Assembly (NCBI GenBank): GCA_033296885.1 | Contig: MU863995.1 | Coordinates: 46,840 to 110,839, forward strand | Reading direction: 5' to 3' | Source: Triangularia verruculosa | Lineage: Eukaryota > Ascomycota > Sordariomycetes > Sordariales > Podosporaceae | Length of the DNA stretch: 64,000 nucleotides | In this document: positions 32,439 through 45,000 of the stretch, piece after piece | Layout: each line of letters starts with the position of its first letter | Position numbering within the stretch: position 1 is the first letter of the stretch | The notes under the pieces: generated by a model | Told to the model about the DNA's origin: nothing | The model's input: the letters and a program-made list of their open reading frames with translations, nothing else | Databases searched by the model: none | Program-made: the position numbers and the translations under genes

Positions 32439-33437
32439 ATGGCCGACAGCTTCAACACCGACATTGTCGAGAGCACCCCAGCCACCCAGCAGACTGGCGA
32501 CGTCGAGATGACCGAGGGGGGCGACGCTCGTGCCGCTGGCTCAGAGACACCCGCTGCCGCCGCGAGCACAGAGAATGCCGATCTCCCCTTCGCCGAGGGC
32601 GGTCCCGATGATTGCCCCCCACCGCGGATCACCTTCTTGCAATACCTGACGAGCCCTATCGTGACGCTCTTAATCGGCAGCAACGATGAGGAGACCATCC
32701 TCACGGCTCACCAGGGGCTGTTGACCCAGAGCCCATACTTCGCCGATCGCATCGCCGAGTTTGCCGATGACGGCAGCGTAGGTTTTCCTCGATTTCCCAC
32801 TCGTCGAGCTCACTCCTGACCCTTCATGACAGCCGCGCCAGATTGAGCTTCCTAACGAAGATCTCGACGCCATGGGCTGCTTCCTCGAGTTCCTCTACAC
32901 CGGCGACTACTTCCCCAAGAAGATTGCCGGCCAGCGCACGCTCGAGAAGGATCCTTCCATCCCCGACGTCGACTATACCGGCGAGCAGCTCCTCAAGCAC
33001 GCCAAGGTCTACACCTTGGCCAAGAAGTTTGGTCTCAACAACCTCAAGAACCTGGCCTCGAGCAAGATCCACTGCGTCAACTCCACCGCCAAGGGCGAGA
33101 TCGCCTACGCGCGGTACGTCTACGAGTTCACGCCCAAGGACGACACCAGCATCCGCGCCCCCGTCGCCAACTTCTGGGCCACGAGGTCGCACACACTGCG
33201 CGCCGAGGCCGAGGACGAGTTCAGAAGCTTGTGCTTGGAGTTTCCTCAGTTCGGCTACGATGTTCTTAGTAAGTCTTCCTGCTTGGTGAGGCTGCCATGC
33301 ATAGAAGGGGCGCTAACTGTTAAACTCCAGCTCGCGTCTTGGACGAGAAGCTCAAGCGGGAGCGCAACGAGAAGATGCACCCTGCTTCCGGGAGTGCGAG
33401 GAAGAGACCTCGTCACAGCAGCACCACCGCTGCCTAA
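32439..33437 (+). CDS. BTB/POZ-domain protein
   Basis: Exons 32439-32777, 32833-33268 and 33331-33437, 293 aa. After an acidic, Ala/Thr-rich N terminus (residues 1-55) the BTB fold runs from about 65 to 190: LTSPIVTLLIGSNDEETILTAHQGLLTQSPYFADRIAEF, then IELPNEDLDAMGCFLEFLYTGDY, and a helix-rich part YTLAKKFGLNNLKNLASSKI. The 40 residues inserted between the yield of the D-AMGCFLEF strand and the HAKVYTLA helix (KKIAGQRTLEKDPSIPDVDY) are longer than in most. The C terminus is basic (RKRPRHSS), possibly a nuclear signal. BTB domains mediate dimerisation and often bind cullin-3; which applies here is not visible. Introns are 55 and 62 nt. Partner domains such as Kelch or BACK are absent. Confidence 0.85.
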
Positions 33438-36400
33438 GCTTGTTTTTTGAAACGCGGCGAGAATCAAGACAGCGGGGAGATGACATAACAAGGAGAGAGG
33501 GGCAGGTGAACATAACAGGATACCCGTCACTACCACGGCTATCGTCACGACGGAGGAGTATTGTGTTGGAAGAGAAAAGGAAAGCGACGGCGTTTTGCAG
33601 GAAATTTGCTCCCCTTGCTCTTTCGGGCTCTTTTCCACGCGGGCTTATACCAACTATGCGCTGTGCTTTCATGCGACATACTTTTTCATTATCATGTATC
33701 AAAATGTATTTGTTTTCCTTTAACCTCCAAACCTGGGTAGGGTGTCTAACTTTTTCTTTGCACGTTGCTCATTGGCTACAGACTGGCATGAGAGGGGGTT
33801 TTAGGGAGTCGCCGGAAGTGGACGCAGGAAACAATAATACAGATCAAAAGTACAAGTCCTTTGGTGATGATGACAGGGATGTTTTGTGATTCCCCCTTTT
33901 GTTCGTGATTCCGGGTACTGACTAAACTATTAGGGGCTGGCCATAATAGAGAAGATTTCGACGGGCATAGCTTGAGGCAGCGAGCTTGTTCACCTCAGCA
34001 TCTGTGTGGCTCAAGCGGTGTGTAGACGGAAAAGTTAATGAAGCCAAACGAGCACATCCTCAGTACTGGTAAGTGGTGTGATTGGTCATTACCACAGATA
34101 ACGTCTTCCCGTGATAAGATCATGGAAATTTGGGTGGGATGACGACAGGGAGTTCCAGCAGTCCAACATTCTCACCACAAACCACGGCACTCTTCGTATG
34201 TAAAGGTCCAAGTATTAGAGCTACTAATCATGGCCTTCAAAAACTCAGAGTGGAGAGTCTGCTGTTTCGAATTAAATGCAAAGACCGCGAGATCTTTCAA
34301 TGCGCTGAAAACTGTCTCTCCCTCGTTAGTCCTTGTCTTCTTATTTTGATTGTTTTCCCGTTGCAGTCGCGTTGTTGAGGATTTGATGTAGAATGGCATA
34401 TATACCTAGGTAGGCTAACCTAAAATTTTGAAACATCATCGATCTGATGCCCAGTTACCACCCTTTGCCTTTGTCTCTGCCTTGTTTTCCCACATTTACC
34501 GCTCAATTTCCAGGCCACGTCATCATCCGGTGTATGAAACCTCCTCTCTATCCCTTCTTTACCGGTTCAGGAACGCTTCTCTGCGCGTGGCCGCTCAGGT
34601 GATGTTGATCTGACTCTTCGCTCGAAAGCTCCCTTACCTATCTTCTCGTGACTCGCGGGCCTGCTCGTTGGGCTCGTCAGGATGGTTCTCCTCGTGACCA
34701 TGCTACATGATGCCCATGCGGAGTGAGCTGTTCCGTGGGCATTTGCTCGCCCTGGCCAGTGCCACTGATCGGTTACAAAGGCTTTGATCCATTGCTGATA
34801 ACATCATCAGGATTGTTGGCTTGCTTTTTGCAGAGTATCCAAGTCTATCCATCACGAACCGCTTTATCCTTGGCCAGGTGCTCACAGGCACCAAGACAAT
34901 AGGTCCACCGACAATTTTCGGCACAACCCTTTTCTTTTCACCAGCCTGCCGGCACAGCTGCCGGAGGTGAATCCTCGGGTAGATTATATCCCGCGCCCAG
35001 CTCGGGTTATAGTCAATCACATCAGCTATTGTCGCAAGGCTGCGTCATAACGACCCTGGATGTTCCACCACATATGTGCATGGCATCAACTCCACGCGGT
35101 CTCTGCTGACACCCGCCCTGACGCCACCATCCACTTTCGGCTTTTCGGCATACGTCGAGAATACCATCCACCTGCGCGAATCCTCACGTCTCGGAGGTGT
35201 CTCCGAGCTCATGGCAGCAAATCATATGGGGTGGCATTCGTGGTCAAAGAAGGTACAAAAGAAACCTGTGGCTTAGTTCAACATGTCACGTACTGGCTGG
35301 TACAGACTCCTGGGAAGTATTCCAGGCGTGATCAACAAACGTTGAGCGGAACGCCTTCATCGATGCGAGATAGAGCGGCTGCATGTGCACGCTATCTCGG
35401 ATTTAGCGAAATATCATCGCTAGCCTCCAGGTTGTAAGTTGCCAACGAACCCCTGCTTATGTTCGTTGACCTCAAAGTTTAAGGTATGCTGTGCACGACC
35501 CAACATCTCCCGCCGGCCAGTACGATTTTTGTGATGCCAAAGCTTTTCTGGAGGCACTGCTGCTCTTTCAAAAGCTCCTGGTGCGCCTGGACAAGTCCTG
35601 ATCCCAATATCTAGAAACGTTCTGGCCATCGGAGCTAAAATGTTGGTTCCAAGAATTCCAACCAGCAAAAGCTCTCAGGTGGATCCAGGCAATTAGCTTT
35701 ATTGAAATCAATGACTAGTCAGCTCCTTCTAATCTTCCAAATCAACGGCAGTGCTCACCCTGCATACACCACTCGGTCGTTCAGTTTCTTTTTTTGCTAT
35801 CCCCGTGGTGAGCCGCCCTCTATGAACTGCTCCGATTGGACAATCAATCCTGGGGGCACTTGAACGCCACAAAGTGACAAATCATATTTGGGGTGGTCCA
35901 CACCCTCGGGTCGATACTGTATCTACCCCTGGGCGGCGTACAAAGTGGTGGGAGGTATTGTACCAAAATGGAAACGCTTCAAACCTCTGCAGGAATCAAA
36001 TAAGAAACGTTTTTCGGAAAATTTCTGTACTTGTGACCTGATTGTAAACCGGGATCATTAGGGTCATACCAATCGAAATCTGCTGGATCTTGGATACAAG
36101 GGGGTCATGAGGCTCCTGCCCTCCCATATTCCCCGGTGCCTCCACCCCCACCAACTCACGAGTAAGGGCAGGGGTCCTCGGCTTTTCAGCTTAGTTCTTC
36201 AATTTCTTTATCGATTTTCCTGGTGCTCAACATGGAACATGTAGCCAGGCACGAGGGTCTCGCTGATGACGCTGTCCCTGGAGTTGAGCGAGGGGCGTCT
36301 GATACCCTTCAAGGTCAAGTGGTCCCACGCGTTTGTCCCCGGTTCTTTGATACAGGTGCACCTGAGGTTCATTTCTCATCGGAATCTCAGATCAAATGGC

Positions 36401-36665
36401 CCGGTTTCTTTTGTCCCGGTATCAGTGAGGGCAGTAATCCAGCACGAGACCGGAATTCTATTCCGCAGCAGCTTTCCAGTGTTGCCGGTGACCTTAACTA
36501 AGGGATGGGTTTGACAAAGTATATTAGTATGCGTCTACTCCTTCCTGGCTCACTGTCTGGCCATCCTCGATCACCTTTCCATCTTCGTGAGCAGCAGCAT
36601 AAGCAGCAAGAATAACAACACCAACCTGAGCCTACCGTACCTACTCACCAGCATCACTTTTAATC
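33438..36665. other. Gene-poor region with possible decayed coding stretches
   Basis: About 3.2 kb. Several stretches look weakly coding but are interrupted: on the plus strand around 34714-34980 (LFRGHLLALASATDRLQRL, then stop), around 35076-35276, and 35500-35600 (VHDPTSPAGQYDFCDAKAF followed by LEALLLFQKLLVRLDKS and stop). I could not join them into a gene or name a family. An open frame at 36266-36514 precedes the small unknown gene at 36666. A TACCTAGGTA palindrome is at 34403-34412. Confidence 0.35.
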
Positions 36666-37031
36666 ATGAGTCCCTGTAGAATCACGACCCAACCCCCCGA
36701 GACAGTTTACTGCAATCAGCCCATCACCCCGGAGATAACAGCCTCGTTCACGGTGGCAGAGTACCAGGGCGACCTGAACTTTGACGACTACACCAAGTTT
36801 CTCGCTAATGTCTCCTTGTATACTGACTATAACATGGAGACACCGGTTGAGAGCCTGGCAATGGCCTCGCCCAATGACTGGACAACAAACGAGGCCGTGC
36901 ATTTCTCTTTCCCTCAGGCTGCTGTCCCAAATCCAGGGAGTTATTACCTCCAGGTGACCGTCTATTACCCGACTGAAATAGACTATGAGAATGTTGGCGT
37001 TGTCTACTCGGGGGCCTTGACTGCTTTCTGA
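36666..37031 (+). CDS. Small protein of unknown function
   Basis: Intronless as read, 121 aa; I do not recognise the family. The composition is protein-like: few Arg/Lys, many Tyr/Phe/Thr/Pro, alternating hydrophobic strands (ITASFTVAEYQG, FLANVSLYTDYN, AVHFSFPQAAV, GSYYLQVTVYYPTE, VGVVYSGALTAF), which suggests a small beta-sandwich. The PP-x3-x-N-QPI opening and the PGSYYLQVTVY strand loosely recall the beta-sandwich of velvet-type proteins, but the match is too weak to assign. No signal peptide or membrane segment; probably cytosolic. Right after the stop a donor GTAAGT (37035) and acceptor TTACAG (37112) could define a 78-nt intron in the 3' UTR. The ATG at 36666 follows a CACCAGCATCAC-type leader. 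Confidence 0.6.
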   Translation: MSPCRITTQPPETVYCNQPITPEITASFTVAEYQGDLNFDDYTKFLANVSLYTDYNMETPVESLAMASPNDWTTNEAVHFSFPQAAVPNPGSYYLQVTVYYPTEIDYENVGVVYSGALTAF

Positions 37032-38517
37032 ACTGTAAGTGATTTCAAATTTCAGGGCACGCGGCGAGGGTCATGCGTCTTCTCAATCGACTGTGATACT
37101 GACACCTTACAGCCTCCTATGGATTGCGGGCTAGAGTCATCTAGTTGATGATTTTAATCGGGTTATCATGTCTTCAAATCTCTTAGTTGTACTCGGGTTA
37201 AGCACAGTACCGGAATTTTATATGGGATTTCTATCAAACAGCTCCTTTTAATATTCAAACGGATTTTTCTCCGCCCTCGGAAAGCCTACCGATTGGACAG
37301 ACGTTGAATGCATGTGTTAAAGCCACGCCGCGATAGAAACCCCTTGTGAAACATTCCCAAATAGAGTCGACAAAAAAATTCCCTACGTCATTTGGTAGGA
37401 TGAGGCTGAGATTATGCAGTAGAAAAAACAGCCCACATCCAACTTCCACGATCGCTCCATCTTTTTTGACTTTTTCTTCCACGACGTACCTAGGTTCTCA
37501 GACCACTCCGCCATGGACAACGGCCACCTACCCGGTCTGTATTATCATCACCGCCATCTCGGTCCCGAGCCAGCAGCAGCCTCTTTTCTTTTTTTATCAC
37601 CATCTATGAAATCACAAAGCACGCGACTGAAAACGCCAAAGTCTAGAGAAACAATTGACATTTTTACCACCGCCAAATCTCTTCCCAGGCCAAAAAGACA
37701 AGGTAAAAAGAAAAAGCCACTGACGTCGGAACCAGCACATCCCCCAAAGTCCCTTCCCAAGACAGACAGGCTTCTTCATCCCATTTTCCTGTGATTGCTT
37801 TTTGCATCCCCCCCCCACCAGAAAAACCCATCACACGTTCGGCGTTTGGCGATTTTCTCAACCGCCGCCGCCGGTTTTGCACCACTCACCTCAACCATTT
37901 CTTCTTCTTGTCACCACCCCTTCGCACCGGACTAGCTCATCAGAAGAAAAAAAAATATATCAAAAATGATGCAATCACCCTCATACTTTCTCACCCTCCA
38001 GAAAAACAAGGCAGCAAGCCCTAGCTCGTCAGCCGTTATCGTTTTCGCCCTATCAGCCTCCTGATTGGCCAATTCATCCACCAAGCAAGCCCCCTTGTAG
38101 ATGACCGCCCTCATCGGTCAGGAAACTGAAGCCCCATGATCCAGGACCCGAAATCTTGGAATGCAGCCCCATCACCACCATCATTAAAATGACAAGGCTG
38201 GCATGTTCACTAATCATTTCGCGCGTTTATGTGTGCAACCCTGGCTGATGTACCCGCTCAAGCCCCTTTCGGTCGCTTATCCGACATCTAAGAACAATAT
38301 CGCCCCCGATATGAGCGGTATTTCCCATGCTTCACGGATCGGATCAACAAGAACAGTAAAACACTCTTGCTGTTGCTGCACTTTGGTGGCCTGGTCTTAC
38401 ACTCGCCCAGCACACCGAAGCCAAAATAGCAAGAATTTGCTGGCTTGTTACTTAGGAATTCGCTGGAGAGAGAATGGCTGCAAAAATGCTAAAAAAGATG
38501 TCGTTCGACGGGAATTG
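37032..38517. other. Intergenic, no gene recognised
   Basis: About 1.5 kb. Contains a possible 3' UTR intron of the preceding gene (37035-37112), a TACCTAGGTT site at 37487-37496 and pyrimidine-rich or A-rich tracts near 37590-37960. Open frames have no domains. Confidence 0.4.
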
Positions 38518-38604
38518 AGCCCGACGTGGGGGTCGAACCCACAACCTTGAGATTTCGGAGCACTCCTTAAGAGTCTCACGCTCTACCGATTGAGCTAGCC
38601 GGGC
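38518..38604 (-). tRNA. tRNA-Lys (anticodon CTT) with a 14-nt intron
   Basis: Read on the minus strand the gene starts GCCCGGCTAGCTCAATCGG and ends with GGGTTCGACCC and CACGTCGGGCT. The 7-bp acceptor stem (GCCCGGC with GTCGGGC), D-loop A-box, and T-loop GTTCGAC all fit. The anticodon loop is CTCTTAA with CTT at 38571-38569. A 14-nt intron (38567-38554) sits one base after the anticodon, the standard place. Mature length is 73 without CCA. Confidence 0.96.
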
Positions 38605-39018
38605 AGGCTAATTTTGGTTGAGGTTTAGCGCTGGTGGTTCGATACATCATGGCGATCCATGAAATCCCTCTTTTCCTCCAACACCATCGCAACCATCGCT
38701 GATGATGCAAAAGCAATATACAGACAAGGAGATGTAAATCGGTTGAACTGACAAGGTAACTTAAAACGTGTATTGTTGCTAACGCTGACAAAATGTCCAA
38801 TCCCAACCATGCCCAAAAGTAGAATGAGACCAGCGAGAAAGACAAACACCGCTGTCAAACCAATCCGTCCATCATATGCATGCAGTGTAGAGTAGTAGAA
38901 AAGAGCATTGTAAATCTCGTACAATCGTGCCCACCACCATATACCTCCTCATGTCCTTTTATTTCCCCTCCCAGACCCACCATACACCAACCCCATCCAA
39001 ACTGATATCATCGTAACA
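38605..39018. other. Intergenic between tRNA-Lys and the ACC1 3' end
   Basis: 414 bp holding the tRNA 5' flank and the 3' UTR of ACC1. The open frame 38576-38845 overlaps the tRNA and is not credible. Confidence 0.5.
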
Positions 39019-42000
39019 TTACACTTGCTTGAGGTACTGGATCATCTTCTCACGCTCCTGCACCGGCATGGTGTGGAGAATGTCACGGATACCCTTCCAA
39101 GCAGGGTTGTTGACCGCATTATCCGTGGAGTGGCTGCCAAGACGGACAAGCTCGCGCACCTCGGCCTGGAGAGCCTCGGCCTTGAGATGCTCAACCTTCT
39201 CATGCACCACCTTGCGGTTCTCCTCGTACCAGATGGCCACCTCGCGGTCCGACTTGTCAAAGTGGGAAATACCGCACCAGGACTCGAGCAGAGAAAGGTG
39301 ACGGGCGCGGGCCTGGGTAGCAGCCGCCGCATTCTTGCCCTGAATGCCCGAAGCAGCTGCGGCGGATGCGAGACGGCGGAGGATGTACTCCTCGTTCAAT
39401 CTTCTGCGCACACGCCAGTAGAAGAACCGGCGGGCGTTGCGCCACTCAAGGACATCGCGAATAACCCCCTTGGCCTTCATGCGACCAGCACGGTCGTGGA
39501 GATCGGCAAACTGCAGGCTGATCTGAGCATAGACAGGGAGAAGCTCTTGTTCACGCTCCGTCATCTTCTTCTTGATCTCATCAATTTCCTCCTTGGACAG
39601 CGATGTGTCGGCAATCTGCTTCTTAAGGCCGGCATAGACGGGATCAAGACGAGCCATGGTCTCAAGCTGCTTGTCCTTGCGATACTTGATGCCGATAATA
39701 CCCTCAGGCTCCAAGACACCGCCGCGGGCTTCGACATCGGCGTACATCTCCATGGCAGTGGGGTTGATCGTGGGATCAACGACGACCCAGGAACCGCCAC
39801 GAAGCTCCCCGAATGGCGGAATGTAGATGAAGACTGGCTGCTCAAAGTTCACAAGAGCATCAACAATGTAGGAGCCATACTTGAGAACCTCGTTGTACAT
39901 GTCGCGCTGGCCACCGGAGAAACCACGCCAGTTGGCGAGGATCATCAACGGAAGCTGCTCGCCGTAGTTGAAGTCGTTGATGGCCTGAGCCGTCTTGAAA
40001 GCAGAGTTGGGGTACCAGACACCGCCAGCCTCGTTGGTCACCTGTTCAATCGAGTCGGGGTTGGCAGGATCAGCGGGAGTAATGTTTTCGACTGAGCGTG
40101 TCTCAACGCCGATGACACCCATGGGGATGCCGCCGAGACGAGCACGACCAACCACAACAGTGCGAGCCCAGCCGCCAAGGGTCTCCACGAAGGAATCCTT
40201 GTCGAACAAGCCGGGCTGGAAACCATCCTCGTCTTGCTTGCCGGCAATCATCCACCTGACATCATAGGGCTTCCTCTGCTCTGGAGTGAAGACAACATCA
40301 CGATCCCAGCTGTCAACGCCAAGGCTGATGGGTACAGGGTTGTTGCGCTTATCGGGCACGAACGACATCCACTCGACGATCTTGGAAACGCCAGCAAAGT
40401 CATCGTTGGCAGTCAAGTGAGACACACCATTGCGGTACATGATCTGAGTGCCACCAAGCTGAAGGTTGGAGGTGTAGACCTCACGGCCCAACAGGTTGTT
40501 GAGGGCAGGGGCACCCGTCAGAATGATGGGCTGTCCCTCAATCTGCACAGCTCGCTGGCCAAGACGGACGAGGTAGGCACCGATACCTAGCAACAGTCAG
40601 TACATCAATTTGATCAAAGGGTAGAAACAAAAGTAGGAAAAAAGCTTACCAACAGAGCGGCAGGTGACGAGTGTGCAGGTAAAGATGTCCTGGTAGGCTC
40701 TGCTGGTGGCACCGGCGATAAGACCGGAACCGCGCAAGCACTCGACACCCAAACCGTCCTCAGCACCGATGATGGTGATGATCTTGTGACGCTTCTCGCC
40801 ACCCTCAGAGACCTCCTCTGTGAGAACAGTGTGCTCGAACCTCTTCTTGGCCTCATCGTTCAGGTACAGGTACTTGAACCCAGCCTCAGGCTTGCCCTCC
40901 TCGTTCCAGGCGACGCTGAAGTGAGGCATCAGCTCGTTGGCCAGGCCCAAGCGAGCACCCGAGTTAGCCGACAAGTAAATGCGCGGAACACCCAACTTGC
41001 GAGCAAGCTCTGTGCACTTGAAGAAGAAGTTGTCCTCCTTGGGCCCAAAGGAGCCAATGTTGAAGGTGATGTCATTGGCGACTACAACGAACTTGCGGCC
41101 CTTGGGGTATTCAGGGGTGCGGGCGCTGATGAGCCAGCCCACCATACCGCAGGTGTTGGTGCCTGGATCACGAGAGACCTCGGCCAAATTGTCATGGTCG
41201 TCCAAGACAAGCTCGTTGAACTCGATGCAATCGCCAACTGGGGGCTGCTTCTCGGCCATGGAGGGGACCTTCTTGACAGCCTGCGTCCAGCTGTTTTGAA
41301 TGGCCTGGCGGAAAAGCTCAGGGAAATCGTACACGTACTGGGTGCCCATCAGGTGGGCCTTGTAGCGCTTGGGCTGGAGCCAGTTCTTGGTGGGATAAGG
41401 AGTCGAGACGGGGAGAAGATGCATTGATCCAATCTTAGTGGTACCGCCGGTCGAGTAGAAGACCCAGTCGCCCTTGTCGGACTTGCGCTCGGCATACATC
41501 TCGACCTGAATCACATAACCAGAGGTGTTGGTGATGATCACACGCAGAGGGTAGGGCATGCCGGTGGTTGGATCAGTGCAAATGATGCGGATTTCGACTT
41601 GGGCGACACGGAGACGCCAAGCGCGGGGACCGAAGCGATCCAAGAAGCCCTGGAGCGACTGCTCAACTTCCTGAGGCTGAAGCTGGAAAACGGGAGTGAA
41701 GTTGATGAACATGTGGTTCAAGTCCGAGTTGTGTGTGCCGATAATCTCGAGAGCATCAAAGATATCGTTGATCACGCGGTCGGCTTCTGAGATCAGGTAC
41801 TCAGCAGTGGGGATCTCATCCCGAAGTCTTCCAGGGCGGATGACAGCACGCGTGAAGAAGCGTCTGTCGGTCTCAACACCCTTGCCGACACCCTCGTACA
41901 TGTGGATGTTCTTGTTTTCGGTAAAGACGGGCTTGATCTTGAACTTGGAGAGGCGGGCCAATTCAAGCTGGAAAGCAAGAGACGGCTCAATATGACGAAT

Positions 42001-45000
42001 GCTGTCATCCTCAATGTATTCGGGGCCACGGAAGGTGTAGTATCCGGGGTATGAGCCATCGTTGCGGCCGCAGATGAAGGTCAAGCGACGGACGCGACGG
42101 GCGAATAAGTCATCCTTGAACTGGTGGACCAAAGGCAAGATCTCCTTCAGGATCTCATCATCGCTGCGGCCCTCGGCGTCGCGGATGGCAACATTGACGA
42201 CGGCTGAGAGCTCATCGATGTTATCAAGGCGGGGCGGGGGGGGCGGGCGACGCTTGCCGCTCAGGTCGGGAATGAGACCGGGAGTCTTCTTCTTGGCGCT
42301 GTTCATCACCGGGAGGGTGTCGAGGGCTCTCGAGAGCAGATCGTCGGCATCTTCAAGGTACCTGCAAGGCACAATAACACCCTTGCGGGTAGGCTCCTCC
42401 TGTGTCTTCCTCTCGAGGTAAGACATGTCGCTAATGGAGTGGATACGCTTGAAGCTGTTGTCAACTGGCGTGGCTGGAGAGGAGGGGGCAGCGGATTGCA
42501 AAGGCAGCCCGAACTCGGTCTGGCCAATCTTGCGCAGAGCGAAGTCCCAAGACACGAAGGAGGGCGTGTCGGTCTCATCGGTGTGGTACTCAATCTTCTT
42601 CAAGACGTAGGCACGGTAAGCGCGGCGGACGTAGACTTCAAGGGCAGCCAGAGAGACCCAGGGGTCCTCGTGGGCGAAGAACAGCGTCAACACATCGAAT
42701 ACAGTGTACTTGGAGTCAACAACTTCCTTGATGACCTCGAGATTAGGTTCGCGATGGTCCCAACCAGTCTCGCCGTAGCGGGACTCGACCACAGAGGAGC
42801 GTAGAATATGCTCCATCTGGGCGGTTCTCTCCTCAAGAGATGGAAGGGCGCATTGGATGAGAATCTCGCGAGCCTTCAGGGAGACCTTGGCAGTTTGGCG
42901 GGACTCGAGCTCAGCCAATTTGCGAAGAACTGGACGAAGGTACTTGCCGACATTGCCAACGTTGGGCTTATTGGGGCGGTACTCCTCCAGAACAGCGAGC
43001 ACGAGCGAGTTCTTGGCCGCAACCCTGGTATGGGACAAGACCGTCTGCACAACCTTGGAGGTGTCTTCCTTGTTCTCGTCACGAAGCTGCAAGATAACTT
43101 CCTCATCCTGTGACCGGCGACCGGAGAACAAGCGCTCAACCTCGGCGTACATGTTGAGCAGCTCAGCGATGACAGTCAGCTCGCGCACCTTCTGGCCTTC
43201 GGCATACATTTCGAGAACGTCGGTCAAGGGCTGGAGAGTGGTCTTCAGCACATCGGCGTCGCTCTTGGACGCGATATTATCGTCAAGGAACTTTTGGAAG
43301 ACCTTGATCAGGTTGCGCGCAGGGAACTCCGCGCCACGCGATGATGCACGCTCGAGCACGGAGCTGAACTGGGCATCAAGCTTTTGAGGCATGCGCGCAT
43401 GCAGGGCCGAGAACTGGGCCGAGAACTCGCTGTAGGGGAGCTTGGGGTCACGGAGCACGTCGATGAGCTCCTTCAGGGTCTGCAACATGATCACCTGGTT
43501 GTCAAAACCCATGAGAATGTTCTTCAGGGTGTTGAATAGGAGAGTGAACTTCTGAGCAGGCTTACTGCCGACCACTACAGGAGGACCATACTCGGGGAGC
43601 TGGCCAATGAATGATTGGGCTTGCTTGACACGGCTGGGGTCATCCAGAGCCAAAATACCGAGGATGTCACCAGCCTCGAGAGTAGCTCCCGGTTGCTTGA
43701 TGAGCTGCACAATACCGTCTTCCTGGGCGATCAGAGGCATGTACATCTTCATGACTTCAACTTCGGCGAAGGTCTGGCCGGCGCGCACATGCGCACCGTT
43801 CTCCACAGAGTACTTCACAAGCTTGCCTGGAGAGGGCGTGCGAAGCTGAGTGGGATCATTCTCTTGCTCCAACAGGCAGGTCTTGCTGTCGACAGAGATG
43901 CGAGTGGCGGCAGCTTCTTCCTTCCAATACACGTTGTGACTGCGGCCATCAAGAAGGACAAGAAGACCACCATCGCTCAGAGCACGAACGCCGACTGTGC
44001 ACTTGGAACCATTGATGAAGAGGTGGTAGCTGTCGGAACTGGAGCGACTGACGGTGAACTTGTATCGGTAACCCTCGTAGATGAAATCGACAGGGAAGAC
44101 AGTCTTGAGGATGTCCTTCGAGGGCACTTGACCCTTCTCCAGACCCGCCCGGTATTCGGTAATGCAGTTCTCACTGGCAATGTGAGCCTTGGTGACAGCG
44201 CCGCACACAACAGCCAGCATGGGGTCCGGTCTCTCGGCAGTGAGCTTCTTGGAGATCAACTCATCAAGCCAGCCCGTGGTGATGGTATTGTCCTCGAAAG
44301 CCTCGGTCTCGAGAAGCTTGATCAGGTACTCGACAGTAGTACGGAAGTCACCACGAATGCTCAGCTCCTTCAGCGCCACAACCATGTGTTTTCTGGAAGC
44401 GGCACGGTTCTCGCCGTAAGCAAAGATGTGACCGAACTGAGAGTCGGAGAAACTGTGAATACCACCGGCGGAACCGACCGAGAAGTAACCCCAGACGTTG
44501 GAACTCGACCGGAAGTTCAGGTCGTGGAGCACACCATTGGACGGCTTGAAGCCCTCGCCAGGATCTTCGGAGGTGATACGGCAGGCCGTAGTGTGACCCT
44601 TGGGCGTTGGCCTCCGCTGGGTTTTTTCACTTTCGGGGTTCTGGAACTGGAAGTCGATTTCAGTCGCCGTCTTGGGATCCACGCCATACAACAGACGGAT
44701 ATCCTGAATCCGGTGAAGTGGGATACCCATGGCAACCTGAAGTTGGGCAGCGGGGAGGTTAACACCGCTGACCATTTCGGTAGTGGGATGTTCGACCTGC
44801 AGACGGGGGTTCAGCTCCAAAAAGTAGAACTTGTCGTCCGCGTGAGAGTACAGGTACTCGACAGTACCGGCAGAAACGTAACCGACGAGCTTGCCGAGGC
44901 GGACAGCAGCCTCCTCCATGGCCTTGAAGGTGTTTGGCTTGGCAATGGTGACCGGGGCTTCTTCGATAATCTTTTGATGTCTTCGCTGAACCGAGCAATC

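Noticed and set aside
38576..38845. 89-codon minus-strand frame with hydrophobic start
   Set aside because: Overlaps the 5' half of tRNA-Lys; more likely chance than a membrane protein.
39025..40095. 356-codon plus-strand frame
   Set aside because: Antisense to the ACC1 carboxyltransferase exon; no domain and no upstream signals.
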